From: Alphaproteobacteria bacterium
GTDB lineage: Bacteria; Pseudomonadota; Alphaproteobacteria; Rs-D84
DNA: 54,750 nt
NCBI GenBank assembly: GCA_017937735.1
Contig: JAGBCZ010000013.1
Span: 1 to 54,750, forward strand
Reading direction: 5' to 3'
The position numbers were made by a program, and so were the translations under genes. Below the pieces are notes generated by a model. The model was not told where the DNA came from and searched no databases. It worked only from the letters and a program-made list of their open reading frames with translations. Position 1 is the stretch's first letter. Every line of letters starts with the position of its first letter. Of the stretch, positions 9,383-17,759 are shown piece by piece.

Positions 9383-11779
9383 TGTAAATAAAAGAATTCT
9401 ATCTGCCGTTTCGCAATATTCTGGTGTAATAATTAACTTATTCACATTCATAGGGGTTACACACTCTGTTGGTTCATAAACTATAGGATCTGTTGTTGGA
9501 TCATAAGAACATGTATCACAGGAATTATTTTCATCTGTATCATAGCACAGCAACCAATTATTATCCATGTCTGCCATTTTTAGACCTTCAGGAGATTTAT
9601 TTAATATAATAGTTACAGGTTTATCTGTTCTGCATGTAACTGTAGTAAACGAATTTCCATTAAAAAATACTTCTAATTCCCGATATACATATTCTTGTTT
9701 CACACAGGTTTTTGAGCTGTAGTCATACACTTCACCATCGCCGCACAGCAGACTGTTATAGAACATTTCTGAAATGGAATTAATACACGTATCACTATCA
9801 TTGTCATCGCACAATGTTTTATCGTCCGCCTTGTCAAATACAGCATAGGCACAGGTTAATGCAACATTACGGCATGCGCCACGCATTACGTTGTGAATAC
9901 TGCTTAACGATGCCGAAGATGACCAAGAATTAACCTGGGTAACCTGCTTGTTATAACAATTTGCAACGTCAACCATACACGTGGATGAATATTCAGAAAT
10001 AATATTATACTGGGCTGCACGAATGTTAATCAATGCACGCTGGATGTAATTTGTTACAACGTCATTATATGGCTTGTACTTGCCACTGGAATCATACGTG
10101 TAATTCTGACATTTATCCAATACAGCACGACATAAACCTTCGTCTGTAACCTTTTGCCCAGTGCCAATTTTGGTCAGCAAATATTTTACAATACAATCAC
10201 CATCACCACCGGTTTTTCCGTTCGCCTTGCATTCATCAATACCGATTGTTTTACTGTATGCGTTTGTTAAAAATTCTTGATTTATATTAGCATTACTATA
10301 ATTTTCCATAAATGATGTTATATCTGATATCTTTTGACCCAATACAACCTGCCCCTTTTCATCGATATAGCGTTTGGTTGGGTCAACGCATTTGTAATAT
10401 TTTTCACCGCAAACCATGTCATCTGTCATACATGTTTCCAGCGCACCGATACATCCCTTGGCATCATATTGATTTTTGTTTTGCAGAACAGCCAGACGTG
10501 CCTTTTGCAACATCAGGTTCGCACTGCGAACATTGCCGACCAATGTTTCGTTCATTTTTGTCAGACCTTGTTCATACGCAACACAATCTTTATCAATCGC
10601 CAGGTCATAATTACCAGTAATCTGATTTACCGTTGCGCCAGCCTGTTTACACTGATTCAAAACAGTATTACAACGTTTTTTCGCAGCGTTATACAATTCT
10701 GTTCCACGCATATTCGATAAATTGCCTGTATTATTGCTGTTTAAAAAGTCCAAACTGAACATATCTGCGCCATCAGAAGAAAAATCCAAGTCAATATCCA
10801 AACCAAAACCTGTATCGCCAGACGAATATGATGCAGATGATTTTGGATCACGAATTAAATCTTCGATTTGTGATAACATATCACGTGTTTCAGATGTGTC
10901 TTTGGTGCCGGATAGGGCTTCTTCTGCCTCGGTCTCGGTCATGATGGCACGAATTTCATCCGCAGACAACCCGACATAGCGAATACGTTGTGCAACATCG
11001 TTTAACTGAACATTTGCATCTTTGACAGCCTGTTCAACCTTGGCATATTTGGCAATATTTGCAGAACAAGAACAACGCTTTTGATTCGCATCAACAATGG
11101 CACAAAATTGGTCCATACATTCGTTATACTGTTCCTGACATGATTTGTTTAATGTTGCAGTACTTTCCAGACGTTCTGTTGCCTCTGCAATACTTTCGGC
11201 TGTTGCCTGAACATTTGTGGCACGTGATTTTACAGAACGCAACTGTTCATCAATGTTTGAGCCTGTTTGAACACCTGTATTCCCAATTGTGGCACGACCG
11301 CCAACCTCTGCCGTGCTGGGGCGCAAGACCAAACCTGCACGCCGAACAGATGGATCGCTGTTTATACTGGCAGAAGATACACGTTCATTACGGCCAACAG
11401 TATTTACCGCCGCATCCAGCCCACGACCAGATGATTTTTCTGATGCGCCCTGGCGGGCAATAACACCACCACGGGATATCGTCTGTTTGCCAGTTACAAC
11501 TTCTTTATCAGGCGAACCTGTAAATACACGGGATACAGTGTTGCGTACACTGTTTTCTGAACTATCTTTTTCAACATTAAAATCACGATTTGCAACACGT
11601 GATATGGCCGTGCGTGATGATGATTTTGTTACATCTGTTGCCTTGGCATCTGTTGTACGTGACGCAGTCGTTTTTGTCATATCCCCTGTTGGAATTACAC
11701 GTGAAACAGCACCATCAGCCGCGTAAACACTGGGTGCAAACATCGTAATTGCGAAAAAACAAGTCAGCAATTTTTTCAT
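9380..11779 (-). CDS. Second large secreted cysteine-rich protein with C-x6-C repeats, function unknown
   Basis: This 799-residue protein starts at the ATG at 11779, where a typical signal peptide begins (MKKLLTCFF, cleaved after VYA). The frame is open a further 69 codons upstream, but that extension has no signal and overlaps the promoter side of the next gene. A low-complexity, serine/arginine/threonine-rich region of about 230 residues is followed by cysteine modules: CQEQYNECMDQFC, CNTVLNQC, CIGALETCMTDDMVCG and others, at least eight C-x6-C pairs in all. The block C-x6-C-x6-CG-x5-C matches the one in the 1072-residue protein at 3174-6392, so the two are paralogues. A predicted coiled segment lies near residues 200-330. 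The function is unknown; an exported structural role is likely. Confidence 0.85.
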   Translation of the reverse strand: MKKLLTCFFAITMFAPSVYAADGAVSRVIPTGDMTKTTASRTTDAKATDVTKSSSRTAISRVANRDFNVEKDSSENSVRNTVSRVFTGSPDKEVVTGKQTISRGGVIARQGASEKSSGRGLDAAVNTVGRNERVSSASINSDPSVRRAGLVLRPSTAEVGGRATIGNTGVQTGSNIDEQLRSVKSRATNVQATAESIAEATERLESTATLNKSCQEQYNECMDQFCAIVDANQKRCSCSANIAKYAKVEQAVKDANVQLNDVAQRIRYVGLSADEIRAIMTETEAEEALSGTKDTSETRDMLSQIEDLIRDPKSSASYSSGDTGFGLDIDLDFSSDGADMFSLDFLNSNNTGNLSNMRGTELYNAAKKRCNTVLNQCKQAGATVNQITGNYDLAIDKDCVAYEQGLTKMNETLVGNVRSANLMLQKARLAVLQNKNQYDAKGCIGALETCMTDDMVCGEKYYKCVDPTKRYIDEKGQVVLGQKISDITSFMENYSNANINQEFLTNAYSKTIGIDECKANGKTGGDGDCIVKYLLTKIGTGQKVTDEGLCRAVLDKCQNYTYDSSGKYKPYNDVVTNYIQRALINIRAAQYNIISEYSSTCMVDVANCYNKQVTQVNSWSSSASLSSIHNVMRGACRNVALTCAYAVFDKADDKTLCDDNDSDTCINSISEMFYNSLLCGDGEVYDYSSKTCVKQEYVYRELEVFFNGNSFTTVTCRTDKPVTIILNKSPEGLKMADMDNNWLLCYDTDENNSCDTCSYDPTTDPIVYEPTECVTPMNVNKLIITPEYCETADRILLFT

Positions 11780-11892
11780 TTTCTTGCCCTTTATTATATC
11801 ACAAAAAGCACCCCAATAAAAGGGTTTGTTAACAACAAAAATGACTTTTGTTCCTGTTGTTCTGATATGGCGATATATGTTACGTTCCAGAT

Positions 11893-12363
11893 ATGTCAAA
11901 ACAATATAAATCATCTGCGGTTGTACTGGGGATGCATGACGCATTGGTGTCACTGACAGGGATGATTGGCGGATTAACATTTTCACTGGCCAACAGATAT
12001 GACATTATCGTGTCTGCTGTTATTGCATCTGTGGCAGCAGGTCTGTCAATGGGGGCATCTAATTATCTGGCAGAAAAAACAGATAAAAATTCAAACGCAT
12101 TACAGGCAGGCCTTTTAACAGGCACAGCATATATCGGCACGTGCATACTGTTGCTGATTCCTTTTTTTATTGTCGACAATTTAAAAATTGCACTGGTATG
12201 GTCATTTATAATCGCAATTATTATAATTTTCGGATGTAATTTTTTTATATGCCGCGCACATAACAAACCATTTTGGCGACATGCAATCGAAATGCTGGTT
12301 ATATGCACAGTCGTTTCAATCGTATCGTTTGTTATTGGGCAAGTGATTAGTGTAAGTGGTTAG
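11893..12363 (+). CDS. VIT1/CCC1-family membrane transporter (probable Fe2+/Mn2+ transport)
   Basis: This 156-residue protein has four to five hydrophobic segments and the family's opening signature GMHDALVSLTGMIGGL (about residues 13-28), followed by AAGLSMGASNYLAEK (about residues 48-62). These correspond to the G-x-x-D-G-L-V and S-M-A-x-x-x-Y-L-x motifs of vacuolar iron transporter-like proteins. The family exports or stores iron or manganese; the substrate here is inferred. It is shorter than typical bacterial members of about 230 residues, lacking the central cytoplasmic domain. Its last six residues (VISVSG) and stop codon are encoded by an AGTG-family repeat, so the C-terminus may have been replaced by repeat insertion. 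It converges on the Skp-like gene. Confidence 0.75.
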   Translation: MSKQYKSSAVVLGMHDALVSLTGMIGGLTFSLANRYDIIVSAVIASVAAGLSMGASNYLAEKTDKNSNALQAGLLTGTAYIGTCILLLIPFFIVDNLKIALVWSFIIAIIIIFGCNFFICRAHNKPFWRHAIEMLVICTVVSIVSFVIGQVISVSG

Positions 12364-12404
12364 TGCAAGTGAAAGAACGAATAATTTGCCGACACTAACC
12401 ACTT
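12341..12404. repeat. AGTG-family inverted repeat, copy 3
   Basis: The left arm AAGTGATTAGTGTAAGTGG plus TTAGTGCAAGTG units oppose CACTAACCACTTT on the right, around a core with ATAATTTGCC. The left arm encodes the end of the VIT-like protein. A terminator follows directly. Confidence 0.75.
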
Positions 12405-12405
12405 T

Positions 12406-12432
12406 AAAAAAAAACGCCCAATTGGGCGTTCT
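12406..12432. terminator. Bidirectional terminator between the VIT-like and Skp-like genes
   Basis: The perfect palindrome AACGCCCAATTGGGCGTT (12413-12430) has a nine-A tract on its left, giving a strong U run for the minus-strand gene, and a T-rich tail on its right. Confidence 0.85.
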
Positions 12433-12436
12433 TGTT

Positions 12437-13102
12437 TTAGAAACCTTTTGGTGTTTCCATTTTTACCTTGGATACTTTCTTGTCCAGCGCCTTGATGACT
12501 TCGTCTGTGATATCTAAATCACCTGCGTTTGCACCCATGCGGGCCATACGACCATCAATTACCAATGACAATTTCTTTTTATCAATTACACCTTCGATAA
12601 TTGGGTCCAAGTGTTTTGTCTGGATTTCATTTAATGCCTTTTGATACAGCATTTCAACACTTTGCGCACGTTCTGTTAAATCACGTTGCAATTTTGTTAC
12701 CTTGTTTTGATAGTCAACAACACGGCGTTGTAATGCTTCTTGGGACAAGACATCTTGTGATTTTTCAATTTCTGCCTTTTCTTTTTCTAACTTTTTCTGC
12801 TGTGCAGTTAAATCATCACGCAATTTGTTTTCATATTTTTCTTTTTGTTCACGCAGATTTTTCAATACGTTTGCCTGGGTCTGAATTGCATCCATACGAA
12901 TTACAGCAATACGCAGGTTTGCACCATTTGCAGCATCTTCGGAAACTTCTTCGATAACAGCAGATACAGGTGCTGTCTTGTCAGCGTTCAATGCGCCAAC
13001 CGCCCATACCCCCAGCACAGCAACAATCACAGCAGCAGCCGCAATAATGCCGGTCTTTTTATATTGTTTAATTGGTGAATTTTCTGTTGATTTTTTTACC
13101 AT
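12437..13102 (-). CDS. OmpH/Skp-family periplasmic chaperone-like protein
   Basis: The 221-residue protein has one N-terminal membrane segment (about residues 18-37), then an OmpH-like domain. That domain begins with the strand LRIAVIRMDAI and runs into a long, charged coiled coil (about residues 85-170, rich in K, E and Q), ending in a short helix with DEVIKALDKK. Skp-type proteins hold unfolded outer-membrane proteins in the periplasm. Skp itself has a cleaved signal peptide; here the segment looks more like an uncleaved anchor because 17 charged residues precede it. An AAGGATGG ribosome binding site precedes the ATG. Usual neighbours such as bamA are absent, so the assignment rests on architecture. 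Confidence 0.7.
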   Translation of the reverse strand: MVKKSTENSPIKQYKKTGIIAAAAVIVAVLGVWAVGALNADKTAPVSAVIEEVSEDAANGANLRIAVIRMDAIQTQANVLKNLREQKEKYENKLRDDLTAQQKKLEKEKAEIEKSQDVLSQEALQRRVVDYQNKVTKLQRDLTERAQSVEMLYQKALNEIQTKHLDPIIEGVIDKKKLSLVIDGRMARMGANAGDLDITDEVIKALDKKVSKVKMETPKGF

Positions 13103-13170
13103 TTTCCATCCTTTTTGTATTTTGTTATACGGTCACTATAACAATAAAAAAATAAAATGGAAAGGGAAAG

Positions 13171-13845
13171 TTATCTTGCAGGCGCAATACGTAATTCAAC
13201 ACGGCGATTTGTTAAACGACCAATATCGTCTTGGCCCGCAATTGGGCGGGCAGAACCACGCCCCACAATAAACATACGTGCAGTATTTATTCCATGCTGT
13301 GATAAATGCACACCAACACGTTGCGCCATGTCCATCGACAATGCATCAGATGCACTTTTATCACGCATCGCATCTGTGTACCCTGCAATCTCAATAAAGG
13401 TTGCGTTATGTTTCTTTAAAATTTTGGCAATTATTGACAATGTGTCATCGCCTGTTTGCGAAATATCAGCAACGTTTAATTCCATTATTGCATCACGAAC
13501 CAATATAACAACAACGTCTGTGCCAGCACGCTGAACAGATATACCAGGCTTGCGCAGTGCATCATATAATTCGTATTCTAAATTTGCCATATATTGACGT
13601 GCCAACAGATTATCATTAGTCACCTTGTCCCCATACGACATTTGTGCATCTGATGAAACAACAGATGATATCAGTTGCCCACCTGCCCCCAGATATACAG
13701 GACGCTTTGCAATACGGGCCTGTTCTGACATGTCTGTAAAACTGGCGCCATTTAAATATGTGGACCATGTGTTCCTGTCTGGGCTGCTGTATGGCATGCA
13801 GCCACATAATAAAAACAGTAAAGATGCAACCCTGTACAATTTCAT
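13171..13845 (-). CDS. OmpA-domain lipoprotein
   Basis: A short signal sequence ends in a lipobox-like LLCGC, so the protein is probably lipidated at Cys16. Residues about 130-222 form an OmpA C-terminal peptidoglycan-binding domain: EIAGYTDAM, RVGVHLSQHGI, VGRGSARPI and LTNRRVEL correspond to the family's conserved elements. It would tether the outer membrane, or an envelope machine, to peptidoglycan. Its ATG overlaps the stop of the prepilin-like gene by one base, so it belongs to the dnaX-prepilin-lipoprotein operon. The N-terminal 110 residues are not recognised. OmpA-domain lipoproteins also occur in type IV secretion systems (IcmN/DotK), so a link to the VirB6 array is possible but unproven. 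Confidence 0.75.
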   Translation of the reverse strand: MKLYRVASLLFLLCGCMPYSSPDRNTWSTYLNGASFTDMSEQARIAKRPVYLGAGGQLISSVVSSDAQMSYGDKVTNDNLLARQYMANLEYELYDALRKPGISVQRAGTDVVVILVRDAIMELNVADISQTGDDTLSIIAKILKKHNATFIEIAGYTDAMRDKSASDALSMDMAQRVGVHLSQHGINTARMFIVGRGSARPIAGQDDIGRLTNRRVELRIAPAR

Positions 13846-14303
13846 TATTCAACAACAAAAGACACCTGATTGGTATCTGAATTAAAACAGTTACTGGAAA
13901 TATCCGTTTCAAATCCGTTTACCAACACCTTGGCAGCCCACGTTGGCCGCTTTGACACAAAATAGTTACATTCGCCATTTGTTAAATCAACCAAGTTTAT
14001 CGAAAAGTTTGACCCATCAATACCGGATGCAACAGACCAACCGTCACCACCCAATGGTGCCTTGTCGTTTTGTAATGCACCCGATTTAATCAAATAGTTA
14101 ACCGATACACCATCGTATGTACCACGCATTTCAAGTAATATTTTTGTATTTTCTGCAATCTGTTTTAATTCCATGCTGGCGATACTGCGTGCCTGATTTG
14201 CACGTAACATATTATATACCCCCAACGAAGATACAGCCATCACACCGGCAATTGCCATTACACCAATAACTTCTATCAAAGAACGACCAGATTCATTTCT
14301 CAT
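13845..14303 (-). CDS. Type IV prepilin-like protein
   Basis: The 152-residue protein starts with a seven-residue leader and a prepilin peptidase site, G|RSLIEV, with glutamate at +5 followed by a hydrophobic helix (IGVMAIAGVMAVSSLGVY). This is the class III signal of type IV pilins and pseudopilins. The C-terminal part carries two cysteines (in GECNYF and SNCFNS) that could form the usual D-region disulfide. Its ATG abuts the dnaX stop codon (TAA then ATG), and its stop overlaps the next start, so it is translationally coupled in a dnaX operon. It may be a main pilin for the PilV-like proteins encoded at 16404-20257. No pilus assembly ATPase is seen in the window. Confidence 0.8.
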   Translation of the reverse strand: MRNESGRSLIEVIGVMAIAGVMAVSSLGVYNMLRANQARSIASMELKQIAENTKILLEMRGTYDGVSVNYLIKSGALQNDKAPLGGDGWSVASGIDGSNFSINLVDLTNGECNYFVSKRPTWAAKVLVNGFETDISSNCFNSDTNQVSFVVE

Positions 14304-15863
14304 TTATTTTACCCCCACGATTTCTGCGTTTTCAAACAAACTCATCGCACTGGCGACCAACGGGTCTGATTCCAGTTCTTCTTGTTTTTGTTCTGATATT
14401 GTTTGGGTGTGCGCAGATTCTGTTAATCTGGTCAGGGTCCATGCTTTTCCCGTCTTATCCAACAACCAACCAGATAATTTGTGTGCAAAATCAGCATCGC
14501 CCTTGCGGTCAAAATATTTAATCAGGCCATCAGATAATTCTGAAACTTCGATATTACTGCTGAAATAAGAATACAATAATATTTCCTTGGTCGATTGCAG
14601 GGCATTTCCCAAATCTGCGGCACAGGTTATAGACAATGTTTTAACCACCGGTTCTGATGATGGCGTGTTTGACATTCTGTCTGCCAAAATATTTTTTACA
14701 GAACGCGCACGATTTTCTGATTCTTGTTGCTTTAACAATTCTGGAACAGATGGTATATCTGCAATGTGCATGCACCTGATAATCAACATATCAAAACACT
14801 GTTTCTGATTGCCAGCCGCCTGCATTTCTGGGACAGCCGCAACCATAACCTGCCAAATACGAGATAATGTATTAACAGAAATACGTGAATTTATATTTGC
14901 AATTTGTTCACGCTGGTCTGCGGTGTATGGTGAATTTGTAACAGCGCCTGCATTTAAAGACGGATGCATACGTGTTGCCCAATGTGTCCATTCCATCATA
15001 TCTGTCAGCAACATCGACAAATCTGCCCCGTTGTTATAAATTGCGTCAACCTTGTCCAAGGCCGCTGCAACATCACCAGATAAAATTGTTTTCATCAATG
15101 CAACAACAACAACCCTGTCTGCACGTTTTAACATGTCAAGGGTCGCCGCCTCGTCAACATGGCCACCTGTTTGGGCAATTGCCTGATCCAACAGCGACAA
15201 TCCATCACGAACAGAACCATCTGCGGCACGTGCCAACAAATCATTTGCACCATCAGTTAATTCAATATTTTCCTGCTGGGCAATCCATGCAAAGTGCTTT
15301 TTTAATGTTTCAATAGACACACGTGCCAAATCAAAACGCTGACAACGAGATAATATAGTAACCGGAACCTTTCTAATTTCGGTTGTCGCCAAAATAAAGA
15401 TTACATGTGCAGGTGGTTCTTCGAGTGTTTTTAACAGTGCATTAAATGCAGATGTTGATAACATGTGAACTTCGTCAATAATATAAACCTTGTAACGACC
15501 ATTTGTTGGACGATACTGGGCAGCATCCAAAATATCACGCATATTATCAACACCCGTATGTGATGCAGCGTCAATTTCCATAACATCAATATGCTGACCC
15601 GCAGCAATGGCACGACAGTTTTCACATGTACCACACGGATTTGCAGTCGCCCTGTCCGAAGATAGGCAGTTTAATGCCTTGGCAAAAATACGTGCTGTAC
15701 TGGTTTTTCCGGTTCCACGAATTCCAGTAAAAATATACGCATGTGCAATACGTGATGTTTCAATCGCAGTTGTTAATGTTTTAACCAGAACGTCTTGACC
15801 GATAAGTGATTTAAAATCTTGGCTGCGATATTTGCGTGCTAAAACTGTATAATTTGTATCCAT
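14304..15863 (-). CDS. dnaX: DNA polymerase III subunits gamma/tau (clamp loader)
   Basis: This AAA+ protein loads the beta sliding clamp. Motifs include Walker A GIRGTGKT (residues 47-54), the zinc module with Cys66 and CGTCENC (77-83), Walker B DEVHMLS with NALLKTLEEPP, and the sensor 1 region ATTEIRKVP with the arginine finger SRCQRF. The start ATG at 15863 has an AGGAAG site nine bases upstream; an in-frame ATG 13 codons earlier lacks one. 519 residues is short for a tau protein, so the C-terminal polymerase-binding region is reduced. The usual downstream partners ybaB and recR are replaced by a prepilin-like gene. Identity is secure. Confidence 0.95.
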   Translation of the reverse strand: MDTNYTVLARKYRSQDFKSLIGQDVLVKTLTTAIETSRIAHAYIFTGIRGTGKTSTARIFAKALNCLSSDRATANPCGTCENCRAIAAGQHIDVMEIDAASHTGVDNMRDILDAAQYRPTNGRYKVYIIDEVHMLSTSAFNALLKTLEEPPAHVIFILATTEIRKVPVTILSRCQRFDLARVSIETLKKHFAWIAQQENIELTDGANDLLARAADGSVRDGLSLLDQAIAQTGGHVDEAATLDMLKRADRVVVVALMKTILSGDVAAALDKVDAIYNNGADLSMLLTDMMEWTHWATRMHPSLNAGAVTNSPYTADQREQIANINSRISVNTLSRIWQVMVAAVPEMQAAGNQKQCFDMLIIRCMHIADIPSVPELLKQQESENRARSVKNILADRMSNTPSSEPVVKTLSITCAADLGNALQSTKEILLYSYFSSNIEVSELSDGLIKYFDRKGDADFAHKLSGWLLDKTGKAWTLTRLTESAHTQTISEQKQEELESDPLVASAMSLFENAEIVGVK

Positions 15864-15918
15864 ACTATGAACTTCCTTTTGGGAATAAGGATAGCAAAAC
15901 AACCTGAAATTTCAACAA

Positions 15919-15948
15919 ATAAAACGCATCCAAATGGATGCGTTTAAA
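15919..15948 (-). terminator. Terminator of the DUF4167-like gene
   Basis: The stem AAACGCATCC / GGATGCGTTT with an AAAT loop lies just downstream of the stop at 15950 and is followed by a U-rich tract on the minus strand. It separates this gene from dnaX. Confidence 0.8.
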
Positions 15949-15949
15949 T

Positions 15950-16258
15950 CTAGGATAAATTGGTTATAAAATCAGGAAATCCAGGTTCTTCTTCGTCTGA
16001 ATTTTCTGTTGATTCGTTGGCGGCAGCCACGGCAGCCTCAGCCGCGGCTTTTTCTTTTGGATCACGGGTGGAATCAATTTTTTCTTGTTCTGCACTGACG
16101 ATACGGCCGTAATGTTCCGCAGTTTGCAACAAACGTTCACGTTCAATTTCATCTGCTGTTTGACGTGCCTGATCAATATATTGTTTTCTTTTCTGACGCC
16201 ATTTATGGCAACGTTGAATCATCTGTCCAACTGATGATTGATTTTTCTTGTTTTGCAT
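15950..16258 (-). CDS. DUF4167-like small basic/acidic protein
   Basis: From the ATG at 16258 the product is 102 residues. The N-terminal half is basic and contains the stretch ARQTADEIERERLLQTAEHY, which matches the alphaproteobacterial DUF4167 pattern (helix, then a Q-x-A-E-H-Y element). The C-terminal third is alanine- and glutamate-rich and ends acidic (SDEEEPGFPDF). DUF4167 proteins usually carry a basic, RNA-binding-like N-terminus, which is shortened here. A TTG 12 codons upstream is an alternative start with no better ribosome site. The molecular function of the family is not established. It lies upstream of dnaX on the same strand but behind its own terminator. Confidence 0.65.
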   Translation of the reverse strand: MQNKKNQSSVGQMIQRCHKWRQKRKQYIDQARQTADEIERERLLQTAEHYGRIVSAEQEKIDSTRDPKEKAAAEAAVAAANESTENSDEEEPGFPDFITNLS

Positions 16259-16350
16259 ATCTTTTCTTTTTAACAGGAAATTATCTTGCGGCAATGTTTT
16301 TATACATTACCAAACCTAACGACAATGATATTAAATCATCTTAAAACCGA

Positions 16351-16379
16351 TTGCAATATTTTTTTTCTGTTGCTATGCT
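16351..16379 (+). promoter_or_regulatory. Promoter of the large prepilin operon
   Basis: TTGCAA (16351-16356) and TATGCT (16374-16379) are spaced by 17 bases, and the -10 is preceded by TGC, an extended -10. A strong AGGAGGGAG ribosome site follows at 16391. Confidence 0.6.
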
Positions 16380-16403
16380 TGATATCAAGTAGGAGGGAGC
16401 ATT

Positions 16404-17759
16404 TTGCACCAAGAACGTGGTAACTTTTTATTACAGTCTTTATTGGCGTTGGGATTCATATTCGCCTTTATCCCCATGTTGTCACAGCAATTAAACGAAC
16501 GCAATATTGACACCAAAATGTTTTCTGCGACAAGACAGGTTGAATTGGCCCAAACGGCAGCCCGAATTTTTATCCGTGAAAATGTTAACAACCTGCCATA
16601 CGACACGACTATTATTTCAGGTAATGATTTCGCAGATATTTTAGAACCGTATGGTTTGCCACTGGGATTTGTACCTAAAACTGCAATGGGACAAGATATT
16701 TCACTGATTATTCATAAAACAGATTCCGTTATATCTGCATACCTGAAATTAACAGGCGGTGATATGAGTGGAATTCAACAGGCTGAAATGGTTCGCAGAA
16801 TTGGTTTTTATGCCGCCCCAAATGATGATGCAATTGATGTTGGTATTGAACTGCAAGATATTTATTCAGACGTTGTCCGCAGAAATGAAACAAACTTGGA
16901 CAACAGCGGATTTTTAACTGATTTAGACATGGGTAATTTTTCAATTACAAATATTGCAAATTTATTTGCTGTGCGTGGCGATTTTGAAACAGCAGAAATA
17001 AATACACTATCTATACTTGGCACAGAATCTGGGCGCAAGGCACAAAATAACATAAAAGAAATCAATGCATCTAAAAGTGTTTTTCAAACAAAAACAGGTG
17101 AAGCGGCCCTGACATTAACCAGGGGAACGTTGTATGCAGATTCTGCAAATGTAAAATCAATATCTGCATTTGGCAGTACAGGTAACTTGACTGCATTTGA
17201 TGTATCTATCAATGATTTATCAATGACCGCTGGGCGAACATCTTTTACTGGCCCAGCAGACTGGCAGGTTCGTGGTTCCGTTGTTACGAACAATATAAAT
17301 TTCACCGTGGAACGATTGGATATTTCATCACACCTGATTACAACACGTGGACAAGATGTGTATATTGACGAAGAAACACTGACATACAATACAAAATCTG
17401 GTATTGAAACAGGTACGTTATACACATCAAATGTAACTATGCGTGACCAAACATCTGGCGCATTAAACAGCGGACAGGCAGGCAGTGTTATTATTGACAT
17501 CAGACCTGCTGGAACATCACTGTTGCCCGATGTGTTGGTGTCAAATATAAATAATGATGCAATAAAAATTATCAAAGATATTAAATCTGATGATGATGAT
17601 TTAATTGACTGTAAATCAATTATCAATGATTTGGATGGCGCATACAACAAACAATCGCTGTCACAATATCTGATTTGTCAGTATGTTTATTGGCAACGAT
17701 TGGAAAAAAGAATTGATATAAAAAAATGTCTAATGGATGGTGGCAATGGCTGTATTTAA
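16404..17759 (+). CDS. Large prepilin-like protein A (PilV-type minor pilin candidate)
   Basis: The start is a TTG at 16404, chosen because an AGGAGGGAG site lies five bases upstream; no ATG is nearby in frame. The 451-residue product opens with a short leader and ERG|NFLLQSLLALGF, a prepilin-type cleavage site and hydrophobic helix, although +5 is glutamine rather than the usual glutamate. The conserved PYGLP element (residues 82-86) is shared with the protein at 18941. Residues 173-184 (LTDLDMGNFSIT) begin a repetitive, probably beta-rich region similar in style to PilV shufflon proteins and tail-fibre-like adhesins. Three cysteines near the C-terminus may form disulfides. It is the first gene of a three-gene tandem set. 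Role inferred: pilus-tip or minor pilin. Confidence 0.7.
   Translation: MHQERGNFLLQSLLALGFIFAFIPMLSQQLNERNIDTKMFSATRQVELAQTAARIFIRENVNNLPYDTTIISGNDFADILEPYGLPLGFVPKTAMGQDISLIIHKTDSVISAYLKLTGGDMSGIQQAEMVRRIGFYAAPNDDAIDVGIELQDIYSDVVRRNETNLDNSGFLTDLDMGNFSITNIANLFAVRGDFETAEINTLSILGTESGRKAQNNIKEINASKSVFQTKTGEAALTLTRGTLYADSANVKSISAFGSTGNLTAFDVSINDLSMTAGRTSFTGPADWQVRGSVVTNNINFTVERLDISSHLITTRGQDVYIDEETLTYNTKSGIETGTLYTSNVTMRDQTSGALNSGQAGSVIIDIRPAGTSLLPDVLVSNINNDAIKIIKDIKSDDDDLIDCKSIINDLDGAYNKQSLSQYLICQYVYWQRLEKRIDIKKCLMDGGNGCI

Noticed and set aside
11780..11986. 69-codon open N-terminal extension of the 799-residue cysteine-rich protein
   Set aside because: The extension has no ribosome site or export signal, while a clear signal peptide with an upstream site begins at 11779. 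It also overlaps the start of the VIT-like gene.
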